Assembly: GCF_000411255.1 (NCBI RefSeq)
Contig: NZ_KE150412.1
Span: forward strand, 1,556,422-1,620,421
From: Paenibacillus sp. HGH0039
GTDB lineage: Bacteria; Bacillota; Bacilli; Paenibacillales; NBRC-103111
Length of the DNA: 64,000 bases
Direction of reading: 5' to 3'
The notes under the pieces are model-generated. The model had not been told where the DNA came from and searched no databases. It saw only the letters and a program-made list of their open reading frames with translations. Within the stretch, counting starts at the first letter, position 1; every line of letters starts with the position of its first letter. Positions 1-7,912 of this stretch are shown here, in pieces. Position numbers and translations under genes: made by a program.

Positions 1-354
1 GGGATACAGCTTATGGAAAGCGGCGATCAGCTCCGGGAAGAAAGGCGCTCCGGTCATCGGCGGCAGGCCGATCCGGATCTGCCCTTTGCGCATGGAAGTC
101 ACGTCCTCGAGATCGACGGAGAGATTTTCCAGAGAGCGGACAATCTGCTGCGCCTGGATCATTACGGCTTCACCCGCATCCGTCAATACAATCTGACGGG
201 CCGTGCGGTCAAACAGCTCGACGCCGAGTTCCTCCTCCAGGATGCGGATCATTTTGCTGATGGTGGGCTGAGTGACGTGCAGAGCTTCCGCCGCTTTGGT
301 GAAGCTTCTGCGCTTAGCCGTCTCCAGAAAATATTGCAGATGCCGAACGTCCAA
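1..354 (-). CDS. cidR: LysR-family regulator, CidR-like (3' end outside window)
   Basis: The first 118 residues are visible and begin DVRHLQYFLETAKRRSF. An N-terminal winged HTH (about residues 1-60, with AAEALHVTQPTISK) is followed by the start of the ligand-binding domain (GQIRIGLPPM). A TTG start is chosen because AAAGGAGG lies just upstream and gives the standard LysR N-terminus; an ATG further upstream lacks this spacing. The gene diverges from cidAB across about 130 bp, the arrangement of ywbI (cidR) and ywbHG in Bacillus, where CidR activates cidAB in response to acetate or overflow metabolism. The CidR role is inferred from this neighbourhood; the LysR family call is seen in the sequence. 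Confidence 0.9.
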   Translation of the reverse strand, partial: MDVRHLQYFLETAKRRSFTKAAEALHVTQPTISKMIRILEEELGVELFDRTARQIVLTDAGEAVMIQAQQIVRSLENLSVDLEDVTSMRKGQIRIGLPPMTGAPFFPELIAAFHKLYP

Positions 355-486
355 GTCATCGCCTCCTTTAGCCTTCTGCATTGGTTCCCCTTCCATAGAG
401 AAAAGGAATGAAAACTATTCGATATATGTATTTTACCTATCCTTGTCCCCTACGTATACTCGGAATTATGGAAGGGGATTATCCGG

Positions 487-963
487 ATGAACAAACAACC
501 CGCACCACCTTTAAGCGGTCCTCATAAAAAACTACGTTTCGTTTGGCCGCCGGACCGGTTTGCCCCGGTTCACGTCCGGCGGGCGCTCGTCACCTGCGGC
601 CAGATCGGCCTGCTGATCGCGTTCGCCTATCTGGGACGCCTCGTGTCCGAGCGGCTGCACCTGCCGGTGCCGGGAAGCATCGTCGGCATTCTCATCGTCT
701 TCGCCGCGCTTCACTTCGGCTGGGTCCGGCTGGAATGGATCGAGAAGGGCGCCGATTTTCTGCTGTCGATGCTGCTGCTCTTCTTCGTCCCGCCTGCCGT
801 CGGCATTTTGGAGTATAAGGAAATGTTCTCGGTATCGGGGAGCGGGTACCTGCTCATCATCATTATCAGCACGTTCTTCGTTATGGCTAGCACGGGGCTC
901 GTAGCGGAATTTCTGGGGCGCAGACGCGCCGGCAAAGACAAGAAGGAGGAAGCAGCCTCATGA
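487..963 (+). CDS. cidA: CidA/LrgA-family holin-like membrane protein
   Basis: A 158-residue protein with four hydrophobic segments matching the CidA/LrgA family, including the region HLPVPGSIVGILIVFAALHF. A GAAGGGG ribosome site precedes the ATG. The N-terminus is about 30 residues longer than typical and basic (PHKKLRFVWPPDRF). The gene overlaps cidB by 4 bp (ATGA), so the two are translationally coupled. In Bacillus and Staphylococcus, CidA and CidB act together in pyruvate/acetate overflow metabolism and holin-like control of lysis. The divergent LysR gene is its probable activator. Confidence 0.93.
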   Translation: MNKQPAPPLSGPHKKLRFVWPPDRFAPVHVRRALVTCGQIGLLIAFAYLGRLVSERLHLPVPGSIVGILIVFAALHFGWVRLEWIEKGADFLLSMLLLFFVPPAVGILEYKEMFSVSGSGYLLIIIISTFFVMASTGLVAEFLGRRRAGKDKKEEAAS

Positions 964-1643
964 CCGGAACCGGACTTCTGTACCTGCTGATCACCATCGT
1001 CGTCTTCTGGGCGGCCAACCGGCTGTACCGGAAGACAGGCAAAGCCTACCTGTCGCCGCTCGTCGTCGCGCCGGTTCTGCTTATCGCCGGTCTGTTCTTC
1101 ACCGATACGCCGGTTGAAGCCTACAACGCCGGCACGAAGCCGCTGACGGATCTGCTGCAGCCCGCCACCGTGGCGTTCGCGATCCCGCTGTACCGGCAGT
1201 TCAAGCTGCTCCGCAAGCACGCCATGGTGCTTGTGGCGGGCGTGCTGTGCGGCTCCGTCGTCGCCGTGCTCACGTCGGTGCTGCCTGCGGGCTGGATTCA
1301 CGCCAGCCCGCAGATGATCGAGAGCGTGGCGCCGCGCTCCATCACGACTCCCATTGCCATGGAGGTGTCGCGTTCGCTCGGTGGCATTCCTTCGATCACG
1401 GCCGTGTTCGTGGTCGTGACGGGCATCTGCGGCTCGGTGATCGGGCCGCTGGTCATCCGCTCGCTGCGCATCCGCAGCGGCATCTCGCGGGGCCTGCTGC
1501 TCGGCATGGGCGCCCACGGCGCCGGCACGAGCAAGGCCCACGAGCTCGGCAGCGAGGAAGGGGCCATCGCCAGCGTCGCGATGATCCTGGCCGCGCTGTT
1601 CTCGCTGGGGCTGATCCAGCCGATCATGGCGCCGTTCCTGTGA
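960..1643 (+). CDS. cidB: CidB/LrgB-family membrane protein
   Basis: A 227-residue polytopic membrane protein of the LrgB/CidB family, with the conserved stretches APRSITTPIAMEVSRSLGG and LLLGMGAHGAGTSKAHELG. The length is typical. It starts inside the cidA stop (ATGA) and is followed 15 bp later by an intrinsic terminator, so cidAB is a two-gene operon. It is the membrane partner of CidA, linked in relatives to export or import of small organic acids such as pyruvate. Confidence 0.95.
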   Translation: MTGTGLLYLLITIVVFWAANRLYRKTGKAYLSPLVVAPVLLIAGLFFTDTPVEAYNAGTKPLTDLLQPATVAFAIPLYRQFKLLRKHAMVLVAGVLCGSVVAVLTSVLPAGWIHASPQMIESVAPRSITTPIAMEVSRSLGGIPSITAVFVVVTGICGSVIGPLVIRSLRIRSGISRGLLLGMGAHGAGTSKAHELGSEEGAIASVAMILAALFSLGLIQPIMAPFL

Positions 1644-1657
1644 CGGCGGCGCCGGTT

Positions 1658-1690
1658 ACAGACCGTTTCCTTCGGGAGGCGGTCTGTTTT
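1658..1690 (+). terminator. intrinsic terminator of cidAB
   Basis: A perfect 8-bp stem (ACAGACCG / CGGTCTGT) is followed by TTTT, starting 15 bp after the cidB stop. The GC-rich stretch from here to about 1877 holds no credible gene. Confidence 0.8.
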
Positions 1691-1877
1691 GGTTCCGGCG
1701 ACGGGTCGGCGGCCGGCGGGTGACCGGCAGCGGCGCTTTTCCCGCGGGCGAGTGGGGGGCCCGCAATTGCGCTTTTTCCGCAATCGGAGCGGCAGAAGAT
1801 GCCGCAAGGCCGCAGGGGGTCGCTTCCTTCGCGGCCGAGCTCGTTTAATGGGCAGCTTTACCCTGCCGGAAGAACAA

Positions 1878-1915
1878 AAATAACCTCTCTCATGTAACCA
1901 CGAGAGAGGTTATTT
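1878..1915 (-). terminator. intrinsic terminator of the SLH gene, probably bidirectional
   Basis: A perfect 14-bp inverted repeat (AAATAACCTCTCTC and its complement) around a 10-nt loop. On the minus strand it runs into TTTTTGTTCTT, as expected for the SLH gene ending at 1960. It could also catch read-through from cidAB. Confidence 0.8.
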
Positions 1916-1959
1916 CGCAACGTTCGTCAGAGAGCGGCAAATGCCTCGCCCAAATGGGC

Positions 1960-3930
1960 CTACCGATCGACGCGGTAAACATTTCCGGTTACCGTCGCCG
2001 TTTTGCCGTATTTATTGGACACGACGATCGTATACGGATTGGCGCCTTTTTTCAAATCCAACCATTCCGAAAAAGTCCCGTCATAAGAAGAACAATAAAT
2101 TTTGCGGTCATTCAAGTAAACCACCGGATAGCTGTCGTTCTTATCCTTTACGGTTCCCGAAATCGTCATGTAGCTGAGCGTCGTGCTGCCCGGATGATAG
2201 CTGACCTGAATAACGGGCGCATCGGTTTCCAGGGTGACCGTTCTGGTCAAGGTCGTACTTCTTCCCGTTGAATTGGTCGCTTCAAAAACGAGCGTGTTCT
2301 CGCCTTCCGACAACGTGATTTCTTCGGAGAACGATCCGCTGGCGTAGGAGGTGTAGTACACTTTCTTCCCGTTAATCTTGAGAGTCGGCATGCTGTCGTT
2401 CTTATCCGTTACATACCCGGAAACCGTCAAGGTTTTAGAGGCGGTTTTCTCGGGGGTTGCATTCAGCTTCAGGGTCGGCCCGTTGACGTTAAAGGTCACT
2501 TTTTTGGTCACGACCGTCACTTTTCCGTTCTGGTTCTCCGCCTTGAATGTCAGCGTGTTCTCGCCTTCTTCCAATCTGATGGACTCACTGAAAGAACCGC
2601 CGTACATATATACTTTCTTGTCGTTGATATACAGGATAGGATAGGAATCGTTGGCATCCTTAACGGTACCCGAAACCTTGATCGAAGCGACCTGCGAGCT
2701 GTCCGGAATGGAGTTTACCTTAAGCTCGGGACCACCGGAGCTAAAGGTGACTTTCTTCGTAACGACGGTTTCTTTTCCCGCTTCGTTTTCCGCTTTAACG
2801 GTGAACGTGTTTTCGCCTTCCGCCAGCTTTACATCTTTGGAGAAGGTGCCGTCCCAGCTGCTGACGTACATTTTCTCATCGTTGAGATAGACGGTCGGGT
2901 ACGAATAATTGGTATCCTTTTTCACCTTGCCCGAAATGGTCAAAGACCCCTTCGTAACCGTGTCCGGCGTGTTGTCCACCTTCAAGTCCGGACCGTTCAC
3001 CTGGTACGTTACTTTTTTGGTTACGGTTGTCGTTTTGCCGCTCGGAAGCTTGGTCGTAACCCGGATCTCATACGCGCCTTCCTTCTCCAGACGGTAGCCT
3101 TCCTTAAAAGAGCCTTCGTCGGTCGATACCGCCTTGTCGTTGATCTGAACCTTGGCGTCGCGATGTGTTTTGCCCGAAACATAGAACGTGCCGCTTTCCG
3201 TCTTCTCCGGTACGGTCACTTCCAGGGAAGGTCCGTCGGCCTGATCCTGAGCGGAAGATTTAATGACCCGGAAAAGAAGAGTGGCTACCTCCGCCCTTGT
3301 GATCGGCTTCTGCGGTCTGAACGTGCTGTCCTCGTAGCCGCCGATCAGCTGCTTTTCCGTCGCAATGGCGACATAGTCCCGAAGGTTATAGGAAATTTCG
3401 TCCACATCGCTGAAATTTCTTCCGAGCGTACTGCTGCTCCGCAAATCGTCGGTCGTGTAACCCATCGTTTTGACGAGCGCAACGGCAACATCTTCACGAG
3501 TTGCCTTGGTATCCGGGCTGAAGAACGGCTTGCCTTTCGGTGGATAATAGCCGGTCAAAAATTCTTTCGTGGATTCGACGTAACCGAACGACCACTTGTC
3601 CGGATTCAAATCCGCAAAGGTCGGCTCGGCCGGTGTTTGCAGATTGATCGAAAACGTCAGCGCGATCAGTTTGGCAAATTCTTCGCGAGTGATGGATTTC
3701 TCCGGTTTAAAGGAGGAATCCTCGTAACCGCTGATGATGCCTTTCTTCGCCATATCGTAGATAGCGTCGTTCGCCCAATGATTGTTTACATCAATGAAAA
3801 CGATATTCTGGTTAATCGTCCCGCCGTTCACCGCCTGATTCTGGAGAATCGCTTCCGCGTGCACCAAAGGACTGATTTGCAGCAAGCAGACGATCATCAT
3901 TAAACTCAACAGCTTATGTAAGTGTCTCAA
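1960..3930 (-). CDS. Secreted SLH-domain protein with repeated beta-sandwich modules
   Basis: A 656-residue exported protein. A signal peptide (LSLMMIVCLLQISPLVHAEA) is followed by three SLH domains at about residues 45-225, recognisable from FIDVNNHWANDAIYDMAKKG and the GYEDSSFKPEKSITREEFAK type of motif. SLH domains bind pyruvylated secondary wall polymer and hold proteins on the cell surface. The rest is five repeats of about 85 residues that recur as G-P-x-L-K-V ... Y-P-x-x-Y-L-N-D-x-K ... F-x-A-x-N-x-x-G-K, resembling Ig-like or glucodextranase B-like modules. No catalytic domain is visible, so an adhesin or wall structural role is inferred. A TTG start with GAAGG upstream is used; in-frame ATGs about 10 residues in are possible alternatives. 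Confidence 0.88.
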   Translation of the reverse strand: MRHLHKLLSLMMIVCLLQISPLVHAEAILQNQAVNGGTINQNIVFIDVNNHWANDAIYDMAKKGIISGYEDSSFKPEKSITREEFAKLIALTFSINLQTPAEPTFADLNPDKWSFGYVESTKEFLTGYYPPKGKPFFSPDTKATREDVAVALVKTMGYTTDDLRSSSTLGRNFSDVDEISYNLRDYVAIATEKQLIGGYEDSTFRPQKPITRAEVATLLFRVIKSSAQDQADGPSLEVTVPEKTESGTFYVSGKTHRDAKVQINDKAVSTDEGSFKEGYRLEKEGAYEIRVTTKLPSGKTTTVTKKVTYQVNGPDLKVDNTPDTVTKGSLTISGKVKKDTNYSYPTVYLNDEKMYVSSWDGTFSKDVKLAEGENTFTVKAENEAGKETVVTKKVTFSSGGPELKVNSIPDSSQVASIKVSGTVKDANDSYPILYINDKKVYMYGGSFSESIRLEEGENTLTFKAENQNGKVTVVTKKVTFNVNGPTLKLNATPEKTASKTLTVSGYVTDKNDSMPTLKINGKKVYYTSYASGSFSEEITLSEGENTLVFEATNSTGRSTTLTRTVTLETDAPVIQVSYHPGSTTLSYMTISGTVKDKNDSYPVVYLNDRKIYCSSYDGTFSEWLDLKKGANPYTIVVSNKYGKTATVTGNVYRVDR

Positions 3931-4144
3931 AAAAATGCCTTCTTTCCCGAATGAATAGTATGACCTGGCTGCCCGTTTCTGTCGGGCTCGTTTCTCTTCT
4001 CCTTCTGATTTATATAGGTAATTACTCCTATATTATATAGCCTAAAGGGAAATATTTGTATATATTTGTTTGATTCTCCCTTTGATAACTATTACTATAG
4101 AACTACTTTCTTGCCGCATGGTAAAATTTCCATATGGAAAAACC

Positions 4145-4172
4145 AAAAAAACGCCCCCTCCCGGAGACGTTT
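4145..4172 (-). terminator. intrinsic terminator downstream of the stalk-domain gene
   Basis: On the minus strand, AACGTCTCC pairs (with G-T pairs) with GGGGGCGTT and is followed by seven T residues. It lies about 35 bp after the stop at 4206. Confidence 0.65.
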
Positions 4173-4205
4173 CATTTTCCGCCTATAAAATAAGTGCTTG
4201 CCCGC

Positions 4206-4931
4206 TTATTTGCCGCTCAAAGTAAAGTAATAGTCGTGCAGATCCAGCCAGTCCCGCAAATCCCCGAAACCTTCCGCATCCAGCGTTCCGGGCTCGTAGG
4301 GATTCTCCGCGGCCTTCTTCGCGATATAAACGTACCGGTCGTTCTCGCCGAGAACTTCCACACCCGCTGCCGTTTTCTTCACCTCGGGCCAGTCTTCTTT
4401 CTTGTACACTTCAATCCGGGCCACCACGTCGTGCAGACGGTGCAAATCCTCATCCTGAACCATATAATGGATCAGCGTCAACGCCTGCGCCCGTTTATCC
4501 AAACGGCCCTCTTCGATGGACGTTTTCACGTTTTCCTCCGGTATGACGCTCACCATCACATTCTCCAGCCATCTCGGAACCCGGACTCCGTATCCGTATT
4601 TCTCAAGCAAGGCCTCGTCCTCTGCGGAAAATTCCATGTATGGCTTGTTTTTCAGAAAGACCTTATTGTTGGTGCCGTCCCAAGTCACACTCAAATCAAG
4701 CCGCTGCGCAAGATCGCGGAGAGGCAGGTACGTATTGCCTTCGTACGTGATAGGGACCAGATCGTTCCCCTGCTCATCTTTCAGCGTAAACGTAACGCCG
4801 TTCAAATCCACCTGCAAATCGGGGTTTAAAAAAGCTTTGATCTCCTTCAGATTACTCGTCGCGTAAGCTCCGGCCGTAATGCCGACCAGAAGCGCCGCCG
4901 TCATTCCCGCTGCTGCCCAACTTTTCCGCAT
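4206..4931 (-). CDS. Secreted protein with copper-amine-oxidase-N-like stalk domain
   Basis: A 241-residue protein with an N-terminal signal/anchor (WAAAGMTAALLVGITAGAYA). Residues about 40-100 match the copper amine oxidase N-terminal stalk domain common in Paenibacillus secreted proteins: VDLNGVTFTLKDEQG, YEGNTYLPLRDLAQRL and VTWDGTNNKVFL. No oxidase catalytic domain follows. The C-terminal 130 residues are unrecognised, helical and charged. The ATG is preceded by GGAGGAG. It is a single gene between two promoter-sized gaps with its own terminator. The function is unknown, probably extracellular. Confidence 0.8.
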   Translation of the reverse strand: MRKSWAAAGMTAALLVGITAGAYATSNLKEIKAFLNPDLQVDLNGVTFTLKDEQGNDLVPITYEGNTYLPLRDLAQRLDLSVTWDGTNNKVFLKNKPYMEFSAEDEALLEKYGYGVRVPRWLENVMVSVIPEENVKTSIEEGRLDKRAQALTLIHYMVQDEDLHRLHDVVARIEVYKKEDWPEVKKTAAGVEVLGENDRYVYIAKKAAENPYEPGTLDAEGFGDLRDWLDLHDYYFTLSGK

Positions 4932-5075
4932 GGCTTGAATCTCCTCCCTAATGCTCTACAGAACATTTTACAGCAGAGACGGCCGGGATTTGTTACAAAC
5001 GATTATCAAAATCGGGATGCGGAATCACTGATATTAAAACAGCCCTGTTCTCGCCTATTTTTCCCCCGCCATCGC

Positions 5076-5103
5076 ACCATTGGTAAGCGCCCTTCATACA
5101 CTA
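5076..5103 (+). promoter_or_regulatory. sigma-K-like promoter upstream of gerE
   Basis: The sequence CATACACTA (5095-5103) fits the sigma-K -10 consensus CATAnnnTA, and an AC dinucleotide 17 bp upstream (5076-5077) fits the loose -35. In Bacillus, gerE is transcribed by sigma-K in the mother cell. The match was found by eye. Confidence 0.45.
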
Positions 5104-5164
5104 AGTTGACTGTATCCCTTACCCTTGTAATTACTCCAAAACCCGAGCAAGGAGGGATGACAAC

Positions 5165-5389
5165 TTGAAGGGCAGCGACCATAAAAACAAATTCTTACTC
5201 ACAAATCGTGAACGCGAAGTCTTTGAATTACTCGTACAGGACAAAACGACGAAGGATATCGCACAGCAGCTTTTTATCAGCGAGAAGACCGTGCGTAACC
5301 ATATCTCGAATGTCATGCAAAAGTTGAATGTAAAAGGTCGTTCACAGGCGGTAGTCGAGCTAATCAAGCTCGGGGAGCTAAAAATCTGA
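5165..5389 (+). CDS. gerE: GerE, late mother-cell transcription regulator (copy 1, with native-looking promoter)
   Basis: A 74-residue protein, the same length as Bacillus GerE and closely similar (FLLTNREREVFELLVQDKTT, ISEKTVRNHISNVMQKLNVK, QAVVELIKLGEL). It is a stand-alone LuxR-type HTH domain, with recognition helix about residues 37-51. GerE acts with sigma-K to activate late spore-coat and surface genes and to repress others. The start is TTG, with AAGGAGG 9 bp upstream. The same coding sequence recurs at 11244 with one silent change, and a truncated copy lies at 14745, so this locus is a target of repeated insertion or duplication. This copy is taken as the functional one because it alone has a sigma-K-like promoter. 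Confidence 0.95.
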   Translation: MKGSDHKNKFLLTNREREVFELLVQDKTTKDIAQQLFISEKTVRNHISNVMQKLNVKGRSQAVVELIKLGELKI

Positions 5390-5417
5390 CGCAGCCACCC
5401 TTGCCAGGGCACAGAAA

Positions 5418-5460
5418 ACCTTCCGGTCATCCTCTAAGGATAACGGAAGGTCTTTTTTTG
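5418..5460 (+). terminator. intrinsic terminator of gerE copy 1
   Basis: The stem ACCTTCCG / CGGAAGGT is followed by CTTTTTTT. The same terminator, with small changes, follows the other two gerE copies at 11497 and 14863. Confidence 0.88.
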
Positions 5461-5669
5461 TTTGGGGGTGTGGGCATATATAGTTTTAAAACATGATTAA
5501 GGGCTGCTGTCGGAAACCCAATGAGTTTTTGTTGACATTGATAAGCTTGAAATCCTTAAATTCGTGCATCTCGTCAAAGATTCTAAGATGCTTATTCACA
5601 CCGTTAGGCTTCTCGCTGTCTGAAGCTCATGGCTCCATTTGACTAAATGTTTTGGCAAGGAAGATACCT

Positions 5670-5936
5670 TTATGATTTTCTCTGAATCAGGGATTTTAAC
5701 AGATTATTAAGCGTTTGAACGGTCTTAGCTTGCTCAATTGACAGGGGGTTTTTCACCAAATTTGTGGCCCCTGCTTTGTTCGTATACTCATACATGAGCT
5801 TGGAGTTTTTCACCTCAGCTTGAAGTCGCCTGTAAAACTGATGAGTCTCCAGATAGAGCTTGATCAACTCTTCATCTGACTCCTTATATGAGTCGCCCAA
5901 GTATTCGCGAATCCGTTTTGCAGTAGGTACAGCCAC
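5670..5936 (-). CDS. Phage P27-family small terminase subunit-like protein
   Basis: An 88-residue, highly helical protein (ESDEELIKLYLETHQFYRRL, KNPLSIEQAKTVQTLNNLLK) with the look of P27-type phage small terminase subunits, which recognise DNA for packaging. The start is GTG behind a run of G residues that can serve as ribosome site. It lies directly downstream of an HNH endonuclease gene, the usual HNH-TerS order of tailed phages. No large terminase or portal gene follows; the next gene on this side is gerE, so the packaging module is truncated. The family call rests on pattern and context. Confidence 0.65.
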   Translation of the reverse strand: MAVPTAKRIREYLGDSYKESDEELIKLYLETHQFYRRLQAEVKNSKLMYEYTNKAGATNLVKNPLSIEQAKTVQTLNNLLKSLIQRKS

Positions 5937-6119
5937 CGGCTTACCCCCCCCCTTTCATGAAAAAATGGTCCGCGTAACGAACGAAGCACCGCCCCCGGTC
6001 CCTAGGGCCCCTCGCTTCCAGAATTAGGGACAGGGGGACTTGCAACGTTATGGGAATGGTATTTATTCCTCTGAACATCAGAGCGCCTTACAAATCAATT
6101 CTGAGCGTCGAACATCTGG

Positions 6120-6428
6120 TCACCACCTCTCAATGTTTGCTTTCACTTCGATCACTCTTGCCCTGCGTTTCTTAACATCAGGCTTCTTCCCTCTTCCCTT
6201 CTCTGGATGCAGCTTGTTATGGCACGATGCACATATACTCTCTAGGTTATCCAGTGTTAGCCCAAGCTCCGGGTATAGCTCCAGCTCTTTGATATGGTGG
6301 ACAACCTCAGCAGATACAAGACGATCGTTCTTCAAACACGACTGGCATAGATAGTTATCCCGAATCAATGCTACTTCTCTACACTTGAGCCATGCCGAGG
6401 TCTTGTAGAATGGGTTAACTTTCTTCAT
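6120..6428 (-). CDS. HNH endonuclease, phage type
   Basis: A 102-residue HNH nuclease. The zinc-binding CxxC pair (YLCQSCLKND), the HH of the active site (VVHHIKELELYPELGLTLDN) and the second CxxCH (ESICASCHNKLHPEKGRGKK) are all present. Such proteins sit next to terminase genes in tailed phages and help DNA packaging. The ATG at 6428 is chosen, overlapping the upstream gene by 14 bp; the longer frame to 6482 would add 18 residues that do not look conserved. Confidence 0.88.
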   Translation of the reverse strand: MKKVNPFYKTSAWLKCREVALIRDNYLCQSCLKNDRLVSAEVVHHIKELELYPELGLTLDNLESICASCHNKLHPEKGRGKKPDVKKRRARVIEVKANIERW

Positions 6429-6780
6429 CGCACACTTTTCTGGATTCTGCCCATCCAGTAAGACTACATATCTCCTGCTCATTGAACCTGCCGATTAACC
6501 TATCCCTTGTTGTTCTCACGCCACCAGGTGCGGACGACCTACCTCTTGGATCGGACACGTAATGCCACTGGCTTCGTTTCAGTCCTCGTTCTTGCGCAAT
6601 ACTTGCAGCTACGCTGTATGTACGGGCGCTGATGAGATACTTGTACTTTATGTCGTCTCTTACCTTATCCATAGGCCCATTTACCAAATCCCATATCGCT
6701 TGTTCAGCTTGCTCCATGTTTTCATACTTCTCACTGAAGACCAACAGTTCAGCAAGTTCTTTTACCCTTGCCTTAATCAT
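6415..6780 (-). CDS. Hypothetical phage-associated protein
   Basis: A 121-residue, mostly helical protein (IKARVKELAELLVFSEKYEN, IKYKYLISARTYSVAASIAQ). It is preceded by GGAGGCG at good spacing. It lies immediately upstream of the HNH and small-terminase genes and is probably co-transcribed with them, so a late phage gene or its regulator is possible. I do not recognise the family. Confidence 0.6.
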   Translation of the reverse strand: MIKARVKELAELLVFSEKYENMEQAEQAIWDLVNGPMDKVRDDIKYKYLISARTYSVAASIAQERGLKRSQWHYVSDPRGRSSAPGGVRTTRDRLIGRFNEQEICSLTGWAESRKVCDEES

Positions 6781-6802
6781 CCTTGCTTCGCCTCCTTACA
6801 AA

Positions 6803-6828
6803 ATAAAAAGCCACCCTTTCGGGTGACC
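6803..6828 (-). terminator. short hairpin terminator after the 49-residue gene
   Basis: On the minus strand GTCACCC-GAAA-GGGTGGC, with one mismatch, is followed by TTTTTATTTT. It begins 4 bp past the stop of the small gene ending at 6832. Confidence 0.5.
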
Positions 6829-6831
6829 TGC

Positions 6832-6981
6832 TCATATACTTGTGAAAGCAAAATAGACGACTGCGCAGATTACAAGAATCATGTAACCAATTAACAGGCC
6901 GAGCTTTATGTAATACCGGAAGTTAGGGGGCTTACGGCGTGTATATCGGTTATTCCTGAATACATTGGGATCATAGTTCAT
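6832..6981 (-). CDS. Small single-TM protein (49 residues)
   Basis: A short gene starting MNYDPNVFRNNRYTRRKPPN, with a basic N-terminal half and one hydrophobic segment (KLGLLIGYMILVICAVVYFA). An AAAGGTG ribosome site stands 5 bp before the ATG and a hairpin with a T-run follows the stop, which together support a real gene. It sits in the phage-like block upstream of the 121-residue gene. The function is unknown; a small phage membrane protein is one possibility. Confidence 0.55.
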   Translation of the reverse strand: MNYDPNVFRNNRYTRRKPPNFRYYIKLGLLIGYMILVICAVVYFAFTSI

Positions 6982-7111
6982 GGCTTCACCTTTCATGGAA
7001 CTTTTTCCCAATTGTACAACATAAACTTATACGTTTCAACGTTTAAAACTCATAGGATGCTTATGCTCCCCTTAGCTTTTGTCTACACTAGCCTACAGGG
7101 AGGTTAGCAAC

Positions 7112-7441
7112 TTGGACATTTTAAAACTAACAGGAGCCCGTATCAGGGAATTACGTAAGCTTCAAGGACTTTCTCAAGAAGCTCTTGCTGAACGAGCTGG
7201 CTTACACATGGTTTACCTCGGCGGCATGGAGAGAGGCGAACGTAATATCACTCTCGAGAACCTTGCCAAAATAGCTCAAGCTCTTAACGTTGAAGTCATG
7301 GAGCTTTTAAACTTTAATAGCAGCGGAACAGAAGATGACGATATTATCGTTGCCGTTACTGCCGCCCTTCGGGACAGAAGCACAGAAGACAAACGGCGTA
7401 TTCTGCAGATAATTAACCTGATACCAAAAAGCGGTGAGTGA
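7112..7441 (+). CDS. XRE-family (Cro/CI-type) transcriptional regulator
   Basis: A 109-residue protein with an N-terminal HTH_3 domain (IRELRKLQGLSQEALAERAG, then NITLENLAKIAQALNVEVME) and a C-terminal helix containing DRSTEDKRRILQIINLI. The TTG start at 7112 follows GGGAGG; the longer reading frame from 7079 lacks a ribosome site. Single-domain XRE proteins of this kind are phage or ICE repressors. It is transcribed away from the small phage genes at 5.7-7.0 kb, as a repressor divergent from a lytic operon would be. Confidence 0.88.
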   Translation: MDILKLTGARIRELRKLQGLSQEALAERAGLHMVYLGGMERGERNITLENLAKIAQALNVEVMELLNFNSSGTEDDDIIVAVTAALRDRSTEDKRRILQIINLIPKSGE

Positions 7442-7447
7442 TATATC

Positions 7448-7539
7448 TGCGGGTAGGGATTTGCACCCTACATGATGGCTTCCTCTCACTAACGGGTTTT
7501 TAGCGTGGACCCGTGCCAACCTGGAGCCTTATACCCGCA
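7448..7539. ncRNA. Candidate structured RNA with tRNA-like closing stem and T-arm-like hairpin
   Basis: A 92-nt segment closed by a perfect 8-bp stem (TGCGGGTA / TACCCGCA). Inside are a GTAGGG-loop-CCCTAC hairpin whose 7-nt loop on the minus strand (TGCAAAT) resembles a tRNA T-loop with T55 changed to G, a nested GGCTTCC/GGAGCC stem and an ACGGGT/ACCCGT stem. The anticodon and D arms do not fit a tRNA, so a tRNA gene is not called. It lies just after the XRE gene in the phage-like block. The strand is undetermined, because the fold is nearly symmetric. Confidence 0.35.
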
Positions 7540-7694
7540 AGCCCATCAGCGTACTGTATACCATAGCGAAAGTACGTCTACCTATTCCGTCACCGCAGTA
7601 AATAAAAAAGCCGCCAGATTGGACGACTTTGGTTTGATATATGCGATTGACGTGTTTTGAGCTGCATTTAAACAATGGCGGCCGTCACCCTCCA

Positions 7695-7883
7695 TCAACC
7701 TTTAAATTGCTTACTCTTTTTATCTTTCGAAATATATTTGCTTATCTTTTCAACGATCCAGCCCACAACGTAAATGATAACCATGATAATCACGAAAAAA
7801 TAAAAGCTAACAGGTCTTTCGACGAAAGAGGCGGCTATTGTTATGAAGATGGCGATTAGCATACTAGATATTATGTCTTTCAT
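7695..7883 (-). CDS. Small two-TM membrane protein (paralogue of 15462-15650)
   Basis: A 62-residue protein with two hydrophobic helices (ISSMLIAIFITIAASFVE and FYFFVIIMVIIYVVGWIVEK) and a lysine-rich tail. GGAGGTG precedes the ATG. It lies 29 bp after a secreted 192-residue protein gene in the same direction. A close paralogue at 15462 again follows a gene ending in the same F-M-G-W-A tail, so the two genes travel as a unit. An immunity or partner role for the secreted protein is inference only. Confidence 0.75.
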   Translation of the reverse strand: MKDIISSMLIAIFITIAASFVERPVSFYFFVIIMVIIYVVGWIVEKISKYISKDKKSKQFKG

Positions 7884-7912
7884 ACAAGAACACCTCCCTA
7901 GTGATCATCGAA

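Noticed and set aside
711..1541. Long minus-strand frame opposite cidA/cidB
   Set aside because: It lies antisense to well-conserved cidAB, has Arg/His/Gln-rich composition typical of GC-rich shadow frames and no ribosome site.
3163..3903. Plus-strand frame over the SLH gene
   Set aside because: It is antisense to clear SLH domains; it shows no family features.
7448..7539. Call as a tRNA gene
   Set aside because: The T-arm and acceptor-like stems fit, but D and anticodon arms do not form; kept only as a structured RNA candidate.
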